A stretch of DNA of 64,000 nucleotides, taken from Acidimicrobiales bacterium. GTDB taxonomy: Bacteria; Actinomycetota; Acidimicrobiia; Acidimicrobiales; SZUA-35. The DNA lies in the NCBI GenBank assembly GCA_041394265.1, contig JAWKIO010000005.1, forward strand, positions 1,922,001 to 1,986,000, written 5' to 3'. A program made the position numbers and the translations under genes. The notes under the pieces were generated by a model. That model was not told the origin of the DNA. It saw only the letters and a list, made by a program, of their open reading frames with translations, and searched no databases. Shown piece after piece: positions 41,626 to 50,524 of this stretch (positions are counted from its first letter, which is position 1; each line of letters begins with the position of its first letter).

Positions 41626-42050
41626 CCGACGAGCAACTCTTCGATCAACTACGCAAACTTCTCGAGGACTCCCCGAGCGACGACGTGGTCGATCGGGCAA
41701 AGGACCTCTGGGACGTGCGCACCATCGGCGAGGAGATCGCCGAACTGACATCGGACTCCTTCGAGCAGCTCCCGGTCGGTGTTCGTCGGGCAGCCAGTCT
41801 CGAGCGCGATCTGCTCTTCGAGTTCGATGATCTCGAGTTGGCGATCCGGCTCGACGGCCCTGATCTGCTCGGCCAGGTCATCGGCGAGCCCATCCTTTCG
41901 GCCCGACTCGTGACCCTCGACGACGAACAACCGGTCGAAGTCGACGACCTCGGCAGCTTCTGGATCGAGCGGCCGTCCAGCGATGTGCTCCGTGTGGCAC
42001 TGGTGACCGATTCCGGGCGCCGGCTCTCGACCGAGTGGATCCGGTTGTAG
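41622..42050 (+). CDS. Small soluble partner protein of the sigma-CHAT locus
   Basis: A 142-residue protein, acidic, no membrane helix or signal. A helical N-terminus (TDEQLFDQLRKLLEDSPSDDVVDRAKDLWDVRTIGEEIAEL) is followed by a beta-rich part with RDLLFEFDDLELAIRLDGPDLLGQVIGEP, VEVDDLGSFWI and LRVALVTDSGRRLSTEWIRL. Proteins of this pattern stand between an ECF sigma gene and a CHAT gene in many actinobacteria, but their role is not established. By analogy with Csx30 of type III-E CRISPR loci it might hold the sigma factor and be cut by the CHAT protease. It is coupled to both neighbours by overlaps. Confidence 0.7.
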   Translation: MTDEQLFDQLRKLLEDSPSDDVVDRAKDLWDVRTIGEEIAELTSDSFEQLPVGVRRAASLERDLLFEFDDLELAIRLDGPDLLGQVIGEPILSARLVTLDDEQPVEVDDLGSFWIERPSSDVLRVALVTDSGRRLSTEWIRL

Positions 42051-44629
42051 TCCCCGGCAACGACTCCATGGGACGACAGCAGTGCTCAGGCGTACAACTC
42101 CTCGAAGTCGTTGAGAACGCGCGGGCGGTTGGAGTCGCCGATGGTGTGGAGCGCGATCTGATCATGCTCGTTAGCGGAGCTCCCGCGTCCGTTGACACAA
42201 GTAGTGCGAACTGCGCTTTGGGCCTTCTGCACAGACAACGAGGCGAGTTTGAGGCGGCGTGTAGGCATTTTGAACGGTCGATTCGTGATGCTCCGGCTTC
42301 GCCAGTCGCTGGGCGCTCCGGCTTGTACTACGCAGGCGTCAGGCTGCGACTAGGAGACTTTGAGGCGGCAGACGCCATCCTTGCGGGCGCACGGTCGATT
42401 CTCGACGATAGGGACCTCCCGCTCTACGAGTTGCAGCGAGGAGTCCATGCAGACTTGCAGGAGCGATATCCAGAAGCCCTTGACCGATACACACAGGCGA
42501 TCGTCCTCAGCCAGTTGCGTAGTGATCCCTATGTTCATTCTTTGGCACTAAACAACCGAGCCGTCGTACTGCAGCGATTGGGCAACCTCGATGAGGCCGA
42601 GTTCGACTTTCGATCGGTCTTGCTCGCCGCTTCGGATGACGTACGGCTGGGTGGTATGGCGCAGCACAATCTTGGAGCCCTTCTTGGTCTCAAAGGCGCA
42701 GTGCGTGAGGCGTTCGATCGGCTCGGACGCGCCGCCGTCGACCGCGACGGACAGGGACTCGACGGAGGCCAGGCACTCATCGCAGAAGCTGAGATCCTCC
42801 TGACATCAGCCCTCTTCGAGGAGTGCCTTGCGGCGGGAGGTGCTGCACTGGAGATCGAGCGCTCGCGCCCGGGTGGATCGTCCCTCGAGGTGCCCGATCT
42901 GCTGATGCTCAATGCTCGTGCGCTGGCTCGCCTCGGAGCACTCACCAATGCGGGTCAGGCAATCGAACAGGCTGAACACCTCTATTCGCATCAAGGGCGA
43001 CATGCCAGCGAGGAACGTTGTGGTGAGCTGCGGGGTGTACTCCAAGCCCACCAGGTCCCCGACATCGGGCCGGATGAGCCGGGGGCGGATGCGGTCTATG
43101 AGGCGCTGATTGCGCTCGGGGATCATGATCCCGACTTCGCGCCCACCTGCTGGGCCGCCGCCACCCGGGCGCTCGAGTCGGAGCGCAAGCAGTTGCGGGT
43201 GCTCGGGCGCTACGCCCAGGCTCGACTCCTGCTCGATGGTGGCAGGGTCGCAGCGGCCAAGAGCCAGGCGCTGCTGCTGATCGAGACGTTGGCCGAGCAC
43301 ACCGCCGACATCAACGCGGTCGAACTTCGTGCTGCGCTGGTATTCGGTTTGGTCGATGTCGAAGGGCTGGCGGTACGAATCGCCGCCGCCGGAGACCCGG
43401 CCGACCTGGCCTGCCTCGTCGATGCCGCCAATACGGTCGTCCACTCGACGGCGCCGTTGTCGGCGACAGACACCGAACTCGTCACCCAGCTCGACGCGCT
43501 ACGAACGTCGATCGCAAAAAGCGATCCGGCCCGCATCGACCGCGCCGAGGTCGAGTTGCTCGAGGGACGTCTGCGATCACTGCATCGTCGGATGGAGCGC
43601 ACGGCGGCGCCGCCCCGCCAAGCCATCGGGATCGAGCAGTTGCGGGCGGCCGCATGCGAGCAGACCCTGGTCATGTTCGCCGAACTAGGTGGTCACGTAT
43701 GGCGCCTGGTGCTCCCGTCGTCGGCCGACTTGGCTGACGGGGTCACGCTGGTCGATCTCGGTGACCTCGACACGTTGACCACCACGATCCGCCGTGTGCG
43801 GCACGTGTCCGACAGCCTCGCTCGTCGCCCATCACCGATTCCCCATCAACTCATCGAAGGCCTCGATCGTCGGGCGGGCGAGCTCGACGCCGTGCTCTTC
43901 GCCGGCGTCGACATTGCACCGGACAGCGAGGTGATGCTCTTCCCCGGTCGCTTCCTGACCTCCGTACCGTGGCGGGTGTTGCCGAGCGTGAAGCGCTGGC
44001 GCCTCGGCATCAATGTCGGCACGCCACTCGTCTGTCGGAATGAGCAGGATGACGTGGCGTCGGCGGTGCCCCGCCGTCGGGCCCTGGTCGTCGCCGGTCC
44101 CGACCTCGGTGATGGCATCGCCGCCGAGGTCGAACGAGTGGCCGCCCTCTATGACGACCCGATCGTGCTGACCGGCAGCGAGGCCACCGTGTCGGCCGTG
44201 CTCCGGGCGTTCGAGGAGGTCGACATTGCCCATGTCGCCGGGCACGGCTCGCTGCACGCCAAGGATCCGCTGCTCGCCATGATCACCCTCTTCGATGGTC
44301 CGTTGACCGTGTACGACATCGAGATGGCGAACGCCACGCCGCCGATGGTTGTGCTGGCCTCGTGTCTGGTCGGATCCGGCGGCTCGACGGGGAGCGACGT
44401 GAGCTATGGCTTCGCGTCGGCCCTTGCCTCGCGCGGCACGAAGGAGCTCATCATCTCGCCAGTCGAACTCGACGATGACAAGACGGCGTTCGTCATGCCC
44501 GAACTCCACCGAGCACTTGCCGCCGGCGTTCCGGCCCGCAAGGCGCTCGACGACCTACGGTTCGACCAGCTCGACCTGGAGCGAGTCGCCGACAGCCTCC
44601 TCGCCGTCGAAGCCGAATCCTTCAGCTGA
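42035..44629 (+). CDS. TPR-CHAT domain caspase-like protease
   Basis: An 864-residue protein from GTG 42035 (ATG 42068 is an alternative). The first half holds several helical TPR-like repeats (ANCALGLLHRQRGEFEAACRHFERSI and LNNRAVVLQRLGNLDEAEFDF are clear). The C-terminal CHAT domain has the catalytic dyad: His737 in HVAGHG and Cys777 in PMVVLASCLVGSGGSTGSD, so it should be an active cysteine protease of the caspase-HetF-TPR family. It overlaps the small partner gene by 16 bases. The likely substrate is that partner or the sigma factor. Confidence 0.88.
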   Translation: MDPVVVPGNDSMGRQQCSGVQLLEVVENARAVGVADGVERDLIMLVSGAPASVDTSSANCALGLLHRQRGEFEAACRHFERSIRDAPASPVAGRSGLYYAGVRLRLGDFEAADAILAGARSILDDRDLPLYELQRGVHADLQERYPEALDRYTQAIVLSQLRSDPYVHSLALNNRAVVLQRLGNLDEAEFDFRSVLLAASDDVRLGGMAQHNLGALLGLKGAVREAFDRLGRAAVDRDGQGLDGGQALIAEAEILLTSALFEECLAAGGAALEIERSRPGGSSLEVPDLLMLNARALARLGALTNAGQAIEQAEHLYSHQGRHASEERCGELRGVLQAHQVPDIGPDEPGADAVYEALIALGDHDPDFAPTCWAAATRALESERKQLRVLGRYAQARLLLDGGRVAAAKSQALLLIETLAEHTADINAVELRAALVFGLVDVEGLAVRIAAAGDPADLACLVDAANTVVHSTAPLSATDTELVTQLDALRTSIAKSDPARIDRAEVELLEGRLRSLHRRMERTAAPPRQAIGIEQLRAAACEQTLVMFAELGGHVWRLVLPSSADLADGVTLVDLGDLDTLTTTIRRVRHVSDSLARRPSPIPHQLIEGLDRRAGELDAVLFAGVDIAPDSEVMLFPGRFLTSVPWRVLPSVKRWRLGINVGTPLVCRNEQDDVASAVPRRRALVVAGPDLGDGIAAEVERVAALYDDPIVLTGSEATVSAVLRAFEEVDIAHVAGHGSLHAKDPLLAMITLFDGPLTVYDIEMANATPPMVVLASCLVGSGGSTGSDVSYGFASALASRGTKELIISPVELDDDKTAFVMPELHRALAAGVPARKALDDLRFDQLDLERVADSLLAVEAESFS

Positions 44630-44663
44630 CCAGTCAGCCGAACCTTCCGATCCCCGCCCCGAT

Positions 44664-44735
44664 CTCTCGGCTGTCGAGCCCACCCGCAGCGAACTCTCGG
44701 CTGCCGAGCCCGGAAGTGGGCTCGACAGCCGAGAG
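44664..44735. terminator. Three-copy hairpin between convergent genes (CHAT and MFS)
   Basis: CTCTCGGCTGTCGAGCCCAC (44664-44683) is perfectly complementary to 44716-44735. A third copy with one transition (44694-44711) can instead pair with the same right arm around a GGAA-type loop, giving two alternative hairpins. It lies between the CHAT stop and the MFS stop and should terminate both transcripts. A similar construction recurs at 48145. Confidence 0.75.
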
Positions 44736-44765
44736 TTGACCGATGGTGGGTTGTGGGGCGAGAGT

Positions 44766-46385
44766 TCAGGCCGGTTCGGCGACCATGTGGGCGGGCTCGG
44801 CGCGACCGGCGGTCTCGCTCGCAGCTGCCTCACCCGAGCGAGCGGGCAGGAAGCGGAGCACGAACATCGCACCGGCGAGGGTGACCCCCGCCGCCAGATA
44901 GCAGGCCATGGCCATGCCGTCGATGAACGCGCTGTTCACGTCGGTCATGAAAGCGGGTGCTGCAGCACCGAGGTCGTTGGCGACGAACCGGGCGGCGCCG
45001 ATCGACTCCTTCACCGCCTCCTGAGCAGCGACGGGAAGCTGGGCCACGGCGGTGCCACTCTCGATGCCGGCGGAGTACAGCGAGTTGAACACCGAACCGA
45101 GGATGGCGACCCCGAGCGTTCCGCCCAGCTCCCGGGTGGTGTCGTTCACGGCCGATCCGACACCGGCCTTGTCGACGCTCAGCGAGCCCATGATGGACTC
45201 GGTGGCCGGTGCCGTGGTGGCGCCGAGCCCGGCGCCGAGCAGGATCATCTGTCCGACGATCACGAGGTAGTCGGTCCCGACGGCGACCGTCGAGATCCAG
45301 AGGAAGGCCGCCGACATCGACATGAGGCCCGCGGCGACCACCCGCTTCGTCCCGACCCGCTCAACCAGCATCGGCGCCACGATGGATGCCAGTGCGATCG
45401 CCACGGCCACGGGAATTGTCCGCAAGCCCGCTTCGAGCGGGCGATAGCCGCGGACGAACTGGAAGTACTGGGTCACGAGGAACACGAAACCGAACAGGGC
45501 GAAGAAGGCGGAAGTGACGGCAGCGCTTGCGGCCGAGAAGCGGAGGTTCTCGAAGATGCGGACGGGCAGCATCGGCTCGTCGACGTGCAGCTCCCAGGCC
45601 ACGAAGGCGGCGAGGAGGCCGGCGGCGAGGCCGAACGTGCCGATGGTTTGCCCGTCGAGCCAACCCCATTCAGGGGCCTCGATGATGGCGAACACCAAGG
45701 CGGTGATGCCGGCGATCGACAGGGCGAAGCCGAGCTTGTCGAGTGGCGGGGTCTCACGGTCACTCGATTCGGGGACCAGCCAGGCGGTCAGTGCGATGGC
45801 ACCGGCGACGACCGGCAGGTTGACGAAGAACACCGACCCCCACCAGAAGTGCTCGAGCAACCAGCCGCCGGTGATCGGACCGAAGGCCACGGCCATGCCG
45901 CTGACGGCGGCCCAGATGCCGATGGCTTTCGCCCGCTCGAGTGCGTCGGTGAACGTGGCCGTGATGATGGCGAGCGTGGCGGGATAGATGAGCGCCGCGC
46001 CGACGCCCATCAGTGCTCGACCACCGATGAGGGCGCCTGCCGAGTCGACCGAGCCGGCGAAGGCCGAGGTCGCTCCGAAGACGGCGAGACCGACGAGCAG
46101 GGCCCGCTTGCGTCCCCACCGATCGCCCACGCTGCCTGCTGCCAGGAGAAGGCCGGTGAACACGAGCAGGTAAGCATCGACGATCCACTGCAGCTGGCGG
46201 GTGGTGGCGCCCAAATCGATCGATAGCGACGGGAGGGCGACGTTGACGATGGTGCCATCGAGCACCGTGACGAAGGCCGACAGGCAGAGGACGGCGAGGA
46301 TGGCCCAGCGCCGGTCGTGGGTTGCTGCGACCGGTCGAGACGCGTCGGCGTCAGGTGGTCGGTTTGGATGTGTGGTGATGGTCAT
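44766..46385 (-). CDS. MFS drug exporter, DHA2 (EmrB/QacA) family
   Basis: A 539-residue transporter with 14 membrane segments. Motif A appears as VGDRWGRKRALLVG, the first helix carries LDGTIVNVALPSL, the DHA2 signature with its charged Asp, and GVGAALIYPATLAIIT is motif C-like. It exports cationic or lipophilic drugs by proton antiport. GGAGGA lies three bases before ATG 46385. The divergent spacer to a TetR gene holds three palindromes, so expression is probably induced by the exporter's own substrates. Confidence 0.92.
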   Translation of the reverse strand: MTITTHPNRPPDADASRPVAATHDRRWAILAVLCLSAFVTVLDGTIVNVALPSLSIDLGATTRQLQWIVDAYLLVFTGLLLAAGSVGDRWGRKRALLVGLAVFGATSAFAGSVDSAGALIGGRALMGVGAALIYPATLAIITATFTDALERAKAIGIWAAVSGMAVAFGPITGGWLLEHFWWGSVFFVNLPVVAGAIALTAWLVPESSDRETPPLDKLGFALSIAGITALVFAIIEAPEWGWLDGQTIGTFGLAAGLLAAFVAWELHVDEPMLPVRIFENLRFSAASAAVTSAFFALFGFVFLVTQYFQFVRGYRPLEAGLRTIPVAVAIALASIVAPMLVERVGTKRVVAAGLMSMSAAFLWISTVAVGTDYLVIVGQMILLGAGLGATTAPATESIMGSLSVDKAGVGSAVNDTTRELGGTLGVAILGSVFNSLYSAGIESGTAVAQLPVAAQEAVKESIGAARFVANDLGAAAPAFMTDVNSAFIDGMAMACYLAAGVTLAGAMFVLRFLPARSGEAAASETAGRAEPAHMVAEPA

Positions 46386-46410
46386 GGGTCCTCCGGGGCA
46401 ATCGATTCGT

Positions 46411-46474
46411 CTTGTCAGTGGCAAGTTGTCAGTGACAAGTTGACACCGTAAAGATTGGTCTTGACAGTGTCAAG
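46411..46474. promoter_or_regulatory. Triple TetR operator between MFS and TetR genes
   Basis: Three related palindromes lie in the 142-bp divergent spacer: CTTGTCAGTGGCAAG (46411-46425, imperfect), TTGTCAGTGACAA (46426-46438, perfect) and CTTGACAGTGTCAAG (46460-46474, perfect). The consensus TTGWCA-G-TGWCAA repeated three times suits a TetR dimer with cooperative binding, covering the MFS promoter. Confidence 0.85.
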
Positions 46475-46527
46475 GGAAAGGTTGACGATGGAAAGATGAC
46501 CAGCGGAACCGGCGTAGGATGAGCGGC

Positions 46528-47136
46528 ATGTCGGCCCCCTACCATCACGGCGATCTGCCATCGGCACTGCGCGCCGCCGCGGCCGAACTCGTCGCCGAGC
46601 GCGGAACCTCGGGCTTCAGCCTGCGAGAGACGGCTCGACGAGCGGGCGTGTCGCATGCTGCTCCCGCCCATCACTTCGGCGATCTGCGCGGCTTGTTCAC
46701 CTCGCTGGCCGCCGAGGGTTTCGAACGGTTGAACGAGGCCATGCGCGACTCGGCCGACATCGTCGACGCTCGCGACCGGCTCGAAGCCTTGGGCAAGGCC
46801 TACGTGCGCACCGCGCTCGAGTACCCCGGCCATTTCGCCGTCATCTTCCAGCCCGACCTCATCGATCCCGAGAACGACCACTGCATGGGGGTCAGCCTCG
46901 GTGCGTACGGCCAGCTGGTGGCCGCCATCGAGCTGGTGCGAGACCAGTGCAATCCCGACCTCGACGTCGAGACGGCGGCCATCACGGCGTGGGCGATGAT
47001 GCAGGGCCTGGTCGTGCTGTCGCCCAAGTTCGAGATGATGAACGATCTGATGGGCACCACGCCCCGAGAACTCGACGATCTGATCACCGACATGACCACG
47101 CTCATGGTCGATGGCTTCCGGGCCCGCCCTGCTTGA
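46528..47136 (+). CDS. TetR family transcriptional regulator
   Basis: A 202-residue regulator. The DNA-binding helices read SLRETARRAGVSHAAPAHHFGDLRGLF, with APAHHF in place of the usual TLYHHF. The C-terminal domain is of the TetR_C-type with QGLVVLSPKFEMM. ATG 46528 has GTAGGA eight bases upstream; ATG 46519 in the same frame is an alternative. It diverges from the MFS exporter gene, which it very likely represses through the three palindromes. Confidence 0.87.
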   Translation: MSAPYHHGDLPSALRAAAAELVAERGTSGFSLRETARRAGVSHAAPAHHFGDLRGLFTSLAAEGFERLNEAMRDSADIVDARDRLEALGKAYVRTALEYPGHFAVIFQPDLIDPENDHCMGVSLGAYGQLVAAIELVRDQCNPDLDVETAAITAWAMMQGLVVLSPKFEMMNDLMGTTPRELDDLITDMTTLMVDGFRARPA

Positions 47137-47183
47137 TCGAAACCGCCACGACGCTCGGGTGTCGCTGACGTAGGGTCGAGGTC

Positions 47184-48056
47184 GTGACCGATCCCGACCT
47201 CGATCGAAACAGCCCGCTTGCCGGCACAGAGGTCCACGAACTCGCCTCGGAAGCCATCGGTGACACGTTCAAGATCTTCGTCGGCCATTGCGGCGATCTC
47301 GAGGCATCGACGCCCGCACCCGTGCTGTACGTCACGGATGCCAACGGGTTCTTCGGGACGGCGGTCGACACCGTTCGCAACTTGCAGCTCAGGGCCATGC
47401 TGCCGCCGATGCTCGTCGTCGGCGTCGGCTATCCGATGGGTGGCCTGATCGATACGGTCGCCATTCGAGTGCGCGACCTCACGCCGAGCACCGATCAGGC
47501 ATTCACCGACGAGTGGATGGGTGGCACACCGAGCGGTGGCGGTCCGGCGTTCGTCCGGTTCCTCGCCGACGAACTCCAGCCGTGGGTCGCTGCTCGTTAC
47601 GCCATCGACCCGAACGACGCCACGTTCTTCGGGCACTCGTTCGGTGGCCTGCTCGGTTCCCACGTGCTGCTGACGGAGCCAGGGGTGTTCCAGCGATACA
47701 TCCTCGGGAGTCCGTCGCTGTGGTGGAACGGCAACGAGAGCTTCACGACCGAGGCGGAGTTCGCCGCCCGCCATGACGACCTCGAAGCGACGGTATTCAT
47801 CGGTGTCGGTGAGCTCGAGACCCACGAGGGTCGTCAGCGGGAGAACGCGAACATGCCACCGGAGGCCGTCGCCATGGCCCGTGCTCGACGCCTCGACATG
47901 GTCGACGACACCGAGCGCTTCGCCGCCGTCCTTCGCAGCCGGAACTATCCGAGCCTGCGGCTGGAGTCGGTCGTGCTGCCCGACGAGTTTCACGTCACGG
48001 TGGGTCCGCTGCACCTCTCCCGCGGCCTGCGTTCGGTATTCGACGCACCCCGCTGA
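47184..48056 (+). CDS. Alpha/beta-hydrolase esterase (IroE/BesA-like)
   Basis: A 290-residue esterase. The nucleophile elbow is FFGHSFGG (Ser about residue 156), VFIGVGELETHEGR supplies the acid region and EFHVTVGP the catalytic His. The DPNDATFFGHSFGGLL pattern is shared with siderophore or peptide esterases of the BesA/IroE group; the natural ester is unknown and no siderophore genes are nearby. It starts at GTG 47184, 47 bp after the TetR gene, so the two may be co-transcribed. Confidence 0.82.
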   Translation: MTDPDLDRNSPLAGTEVHELASEAIGDTFKIFVGHCGDLEASTPAPVLYVTDANGFFGTAVDTVRNLQLRAMLPPMLVVGVGYPMGGLIDTVAIRVRDLTPSTDQAFTDEWMGGTPSGGGPAFVRFLADELQPWVAARYAIDPNDATFFGHSFGGLLGSHVLLTEPGVFQRYILGSPSLWWNGNESFTTEAEFAARHDDLEATVFIGVGELETHEGRQRENANMPPEAVAMARARRLDMVDDTERFAAVLRSRNYPSLRLESVVLPDEFHVTVGPLHLSRGLRSVFDAPR

Positions 48057-48144
48057 TCCGCTCGCCCCGTCGGTCTGATCCGGCCCGTCGGGCCCGGCAC
48101 CGCTGCGACCCGAACCGTCGGCGATTCGAGCCCATCTCGCCGAA

Positions 48145-48213
48145 CTGTCGACACTGAAGCCCGGAACCGGGCTTCAGTGTCGACAGATGGGTGGTTTGGG
48201 CTTCAGCGTCGAC
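48145..48213. terminator. Three-copy hairpin between convergent genes (esterase and helicase)
   Basis: CTGTCGACACTGAAGCCCGG (48145-48164) pairs perfectly with 48167-48186 around two bases, folding with a GGAACC loop. A third, variant right arm (48198-48213, with one transition) follows. The arrangement of a GCCCGGAA core plus an extra third arm is like that at 44664. It lies between two convergent stops and should terminate transcription from both sides. Confidence 0.78.
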
Positions 48214-48232
48214 GGATGGCGGTAGCGGTCGC

Positions 48233-50485
48233 TCAGGCGCGGGCGAGGATAGTGAGGAGTTCGTCGCCGAAGCGTTGGAGGACGAGGCTGCGCTGCGGGA
48301 GTTTGTCGAACGCGCCGTTGCTGGTCGAGGTGGGGCGATCGGCGATCCAGTGGGCCACCTGCTCGTCGGAGGCGATCTTGTCGGCGGTGGTCCCGAGGTC
48401 GTTGGCGACCCGGGTGCGCCACTCGATGACATCCCTGGCGGTGGCGCCGGCGTTGCCCATCAGGCAGTAGAGGTGGAGGCCGAGCTTCTGCTCGCCGGCA
48501 TTGAGTCGCTCCGCACATGCTGCGCACGTCGGGGCCGCCGATCCCTTGCGGCCAACTCCGCCAGCCCGGCCACCGTTCCGAGAAGCGGTCGAACGACCTG
48601 CAGCGCCCCGCCCAGTCGCTCCACTTCCTGAGCCGGTCCGCCCCGCGCCATTGCGCCCGGCACCGCTGCGGCCCGCACCACTGCGTCCTCCACCGCCTCG
48701 CCCAGGCGATCGACCGCCACCGGCGCTGCGCACCTGGGCCGGCAGGATGGCATCGACGAACGACGACCGCTCCTGATTCATCGTCCAACCCTTGGCGGTG
48801 GTCTTGGAGGCGGCGTGGGTGATCGTCAAGTGCTTGCGGGCCCGGGTGATGGCGACGTAGAAGAGGCGGCGCTCCTCCTCGATCGCCTCACCGCCGGCCG
48901 TGACCGCCTTGTGATACGGCAGCATGCCTTCGGCTGCGCCATAGAGGACGACCTGGTCCCACTCCAGGCCCTTGGCCTTGTGGATCGTGGCCAGCGTGAC
49001 CGCATCGGTGGTCGGCTCGGCATCGTTGGTGGCCGATTCGAGGAACGCCTGCCGGAGGGCGGCGGCACCGATCGGAGATCCGGTGCGAGCCATGTGCTCG
49101 GCGGCGAAGGTTTCCCCCTGCTCGACAAGGGTGGTCTGGTACTCCCATTTCTCGAGCGCTGCGCCCTCTCCATCGGGCGCACGGTCGGGGTGCCAGCCCT
49201 GTCGCTTGGCGGTTTGTACGAGGAGTTCGAGACCGTTTCGGTCGCCATCGGTGCGAGCAGCTTGACCGAACGGGCGCAGGATGCCGAGCACGGCGTCGGT
49301 CTCGTAGAACAGGCTGTTGCCGAGCACCCGGAACGGGATCGATCGGCGCCGCAGCAAACCTTCGAGCGCCGCCGACTGGAAGTTGAGTCGGAACAGCACA
49401 GCCATCTCGGACCAGGGAATGCCGTCGCGGTGGGCGGCTTGCAGGGCGTCGAGCACCTTGAGTGGCTCGACGTCGGTTGACGGGGCTTCGACCAGGCGGG
49501 GGAGCGGACCGTCGCCCCGCTGTGCAACGAGCGCTTCGGGTCGCCCGACACTGCCCGAGGTGAGGTTGGCGGCGGCGACGATCGGTTCGGTCGAGCGGTA
49601 GTTGCGGTTGAGGTAGCGGATCTCCGACCCGGGCCAGTGTGTGGCGAAATCGCGTAGGAAGGTCGGCTCGGAACCCTTGAACGAGAAGATGGTCTGGCGG
49701 GGATCGCCAACAGCGCAGAGCTGACCGGTACGACCGAGCAGCGCGGCGAGGAACGCCTGCTGCGACGGATCGATGTCTTGGTACTCGTCGACGACCACGC
49801 TGCGCCACTCGTCGTGGATGGTCGAAGCGATAGTGGCGTCGTCTTCGATCAGGCCCGTGGCCAGCGTGAGGTAGTCGCCGAAGTCGACGAGGTGCTGGTC
49901 GTCCTTGTGGTCGATCCACTTCTCCCAGACCTTCGCCACTTGGTTGCCGGGGCGGCCGGTGGGAAGCAGGTCGATGCGGGCAATCGAACTCGGGGTCTCG
50001 AGTCGGGCGTGCGCCAGCTCGATCTCGGCCTTCACATCGGACACGATCGCCATCTGGTCGGGGTCGAGCCGCTTCCCGCCGTAGATGATCCGCTTGAGCG
50101 GTGCCCACGAATCGGTGACGAGCTGGCGTTGTGCCGCTGCCGGGTCAAAGCGTTTGACCAGTCCCAGCGCGGCAGAGTGGAAGGTCCGGCACGACGTGTT
50201 GGCCACGCCGAGTTGGACGAGCCGGCCGCGAAGCTCACCAGCGGCCTTGCGGGAGTGGGTGACGGCCAGGACATGGCGGGAGGGCATGTCGCCGGTGGCG
50301 TCGAGGTGTGCGATACGGTGCGCCACGGTGCGGGTCTTGCCGCAACCGGCGCCGGCGATCACGCAGAGCGAATCACCTCGCCAACGGACGACCTCGGCCT
50401 GTTCCGGATCGAGCCCGGCGAGCACCTGCTCCGCATCCAACGACCTCACCCTTCGAAGGCTGACGGTGAAATCCGCAGAATGCAA
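48233..50485 (-). CDS. uvrD2: UvrD2-like superfamily I DNA helicase with HRDC domain
   Basis: A 750-residue 3'-5' helicase. Motifs: P-loop IAGAGCGKTRT, VVVDEYQDID, GDPRQTIFSFKG, YLNRNYRSTE, ATIHKAKGLEWD and YVAITRARK. After the helicase core a Gly/Arg/Ser-rich linker of about 60 residues leads to a short Cys motif (CAACAERLNAGEQKLGLHLYC) and a C-terminal HRDC domain. Mycobacterial UvrD2 has HRDC plus a tetracysteine; here only three Cys remain in that region. A TTG start about 15 codons in (MDAEQVL) is possible. It converges with the esterase gene. Confidence 0.9.
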   Translation of the reverse strand: MHSADFTVSLRRVRSLDAEQVLAGLDPEQAEVVRWRGDSLCVIAGAGCGKTRTVAHRIAHLDATGDMPSRHVLAVTHSRKAAGELRGRLVQLGVANTSCRTFHSAALGLVKRFDPAAAQRQLVTDSWAPLKRIIYGGKRLDPDQMAIVSDVKAEIELAHARLETPSSIARIDLLPTGRPGNQVAKVWEKWIDHKDDQHLVDFGDYLTLATGLIEDDATIASTIHDEWRSVVVDEYQDIDPSQQAFLAALLGRTGQLCAVGDPRQTIFSFKGSEPTFLRDFATHWPGSEIRYLNRNYRSTEPIVAAANLTSGSVGRPEALVAQRGDGPLPRLVEAPSTDVEPLKVLDALQAAHRDGIPWSEMAVLFRLNFQSAALEGLLRRRSIPFRVLGNSLFYETDAVLGILRPFGQAARTDGDRNGLELLVQTAKRQGWHPDRAPDGEGAALEKWEYQTTLVEQGETFAAEHMARTGSPIGAAALRQAFLESATNDAEPTTDAVTLATIHKAKGLEWDQVVLYGAAEGMLPYHKAVTAGGEAIEEERRLFYVAITRARKHLTITHAASKTTAKGWTMNQERSSFVDAILPAQVRSAGGGRSPGRGGGGRSGAGRSGAGRNGAGRTGSGSGATGRGAAGRSTASRNGGRAGGVGRKGSAAPTCAACAERLNAGEQKLGLHLYCLMGNAGATARDVIEWRTRVANDLGTTADKIASDEQVAHWIADRPTSTSNGAFDKLPQRSLVLQRFGDELLTILARA

Positions 50486-50524
50486 CCATGCGATCGGACA
50501 GATGTTCGATTTGCTGGGTGCGAG

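Noticed and set aside
40936..44629. A CRISPR array or cas genes beside the sigma-CHAT operon
   Set aside because: No spaced direct repeats and no Cas7-11 or other cas-like protein within the window; only the sigma-protease logic is similar.
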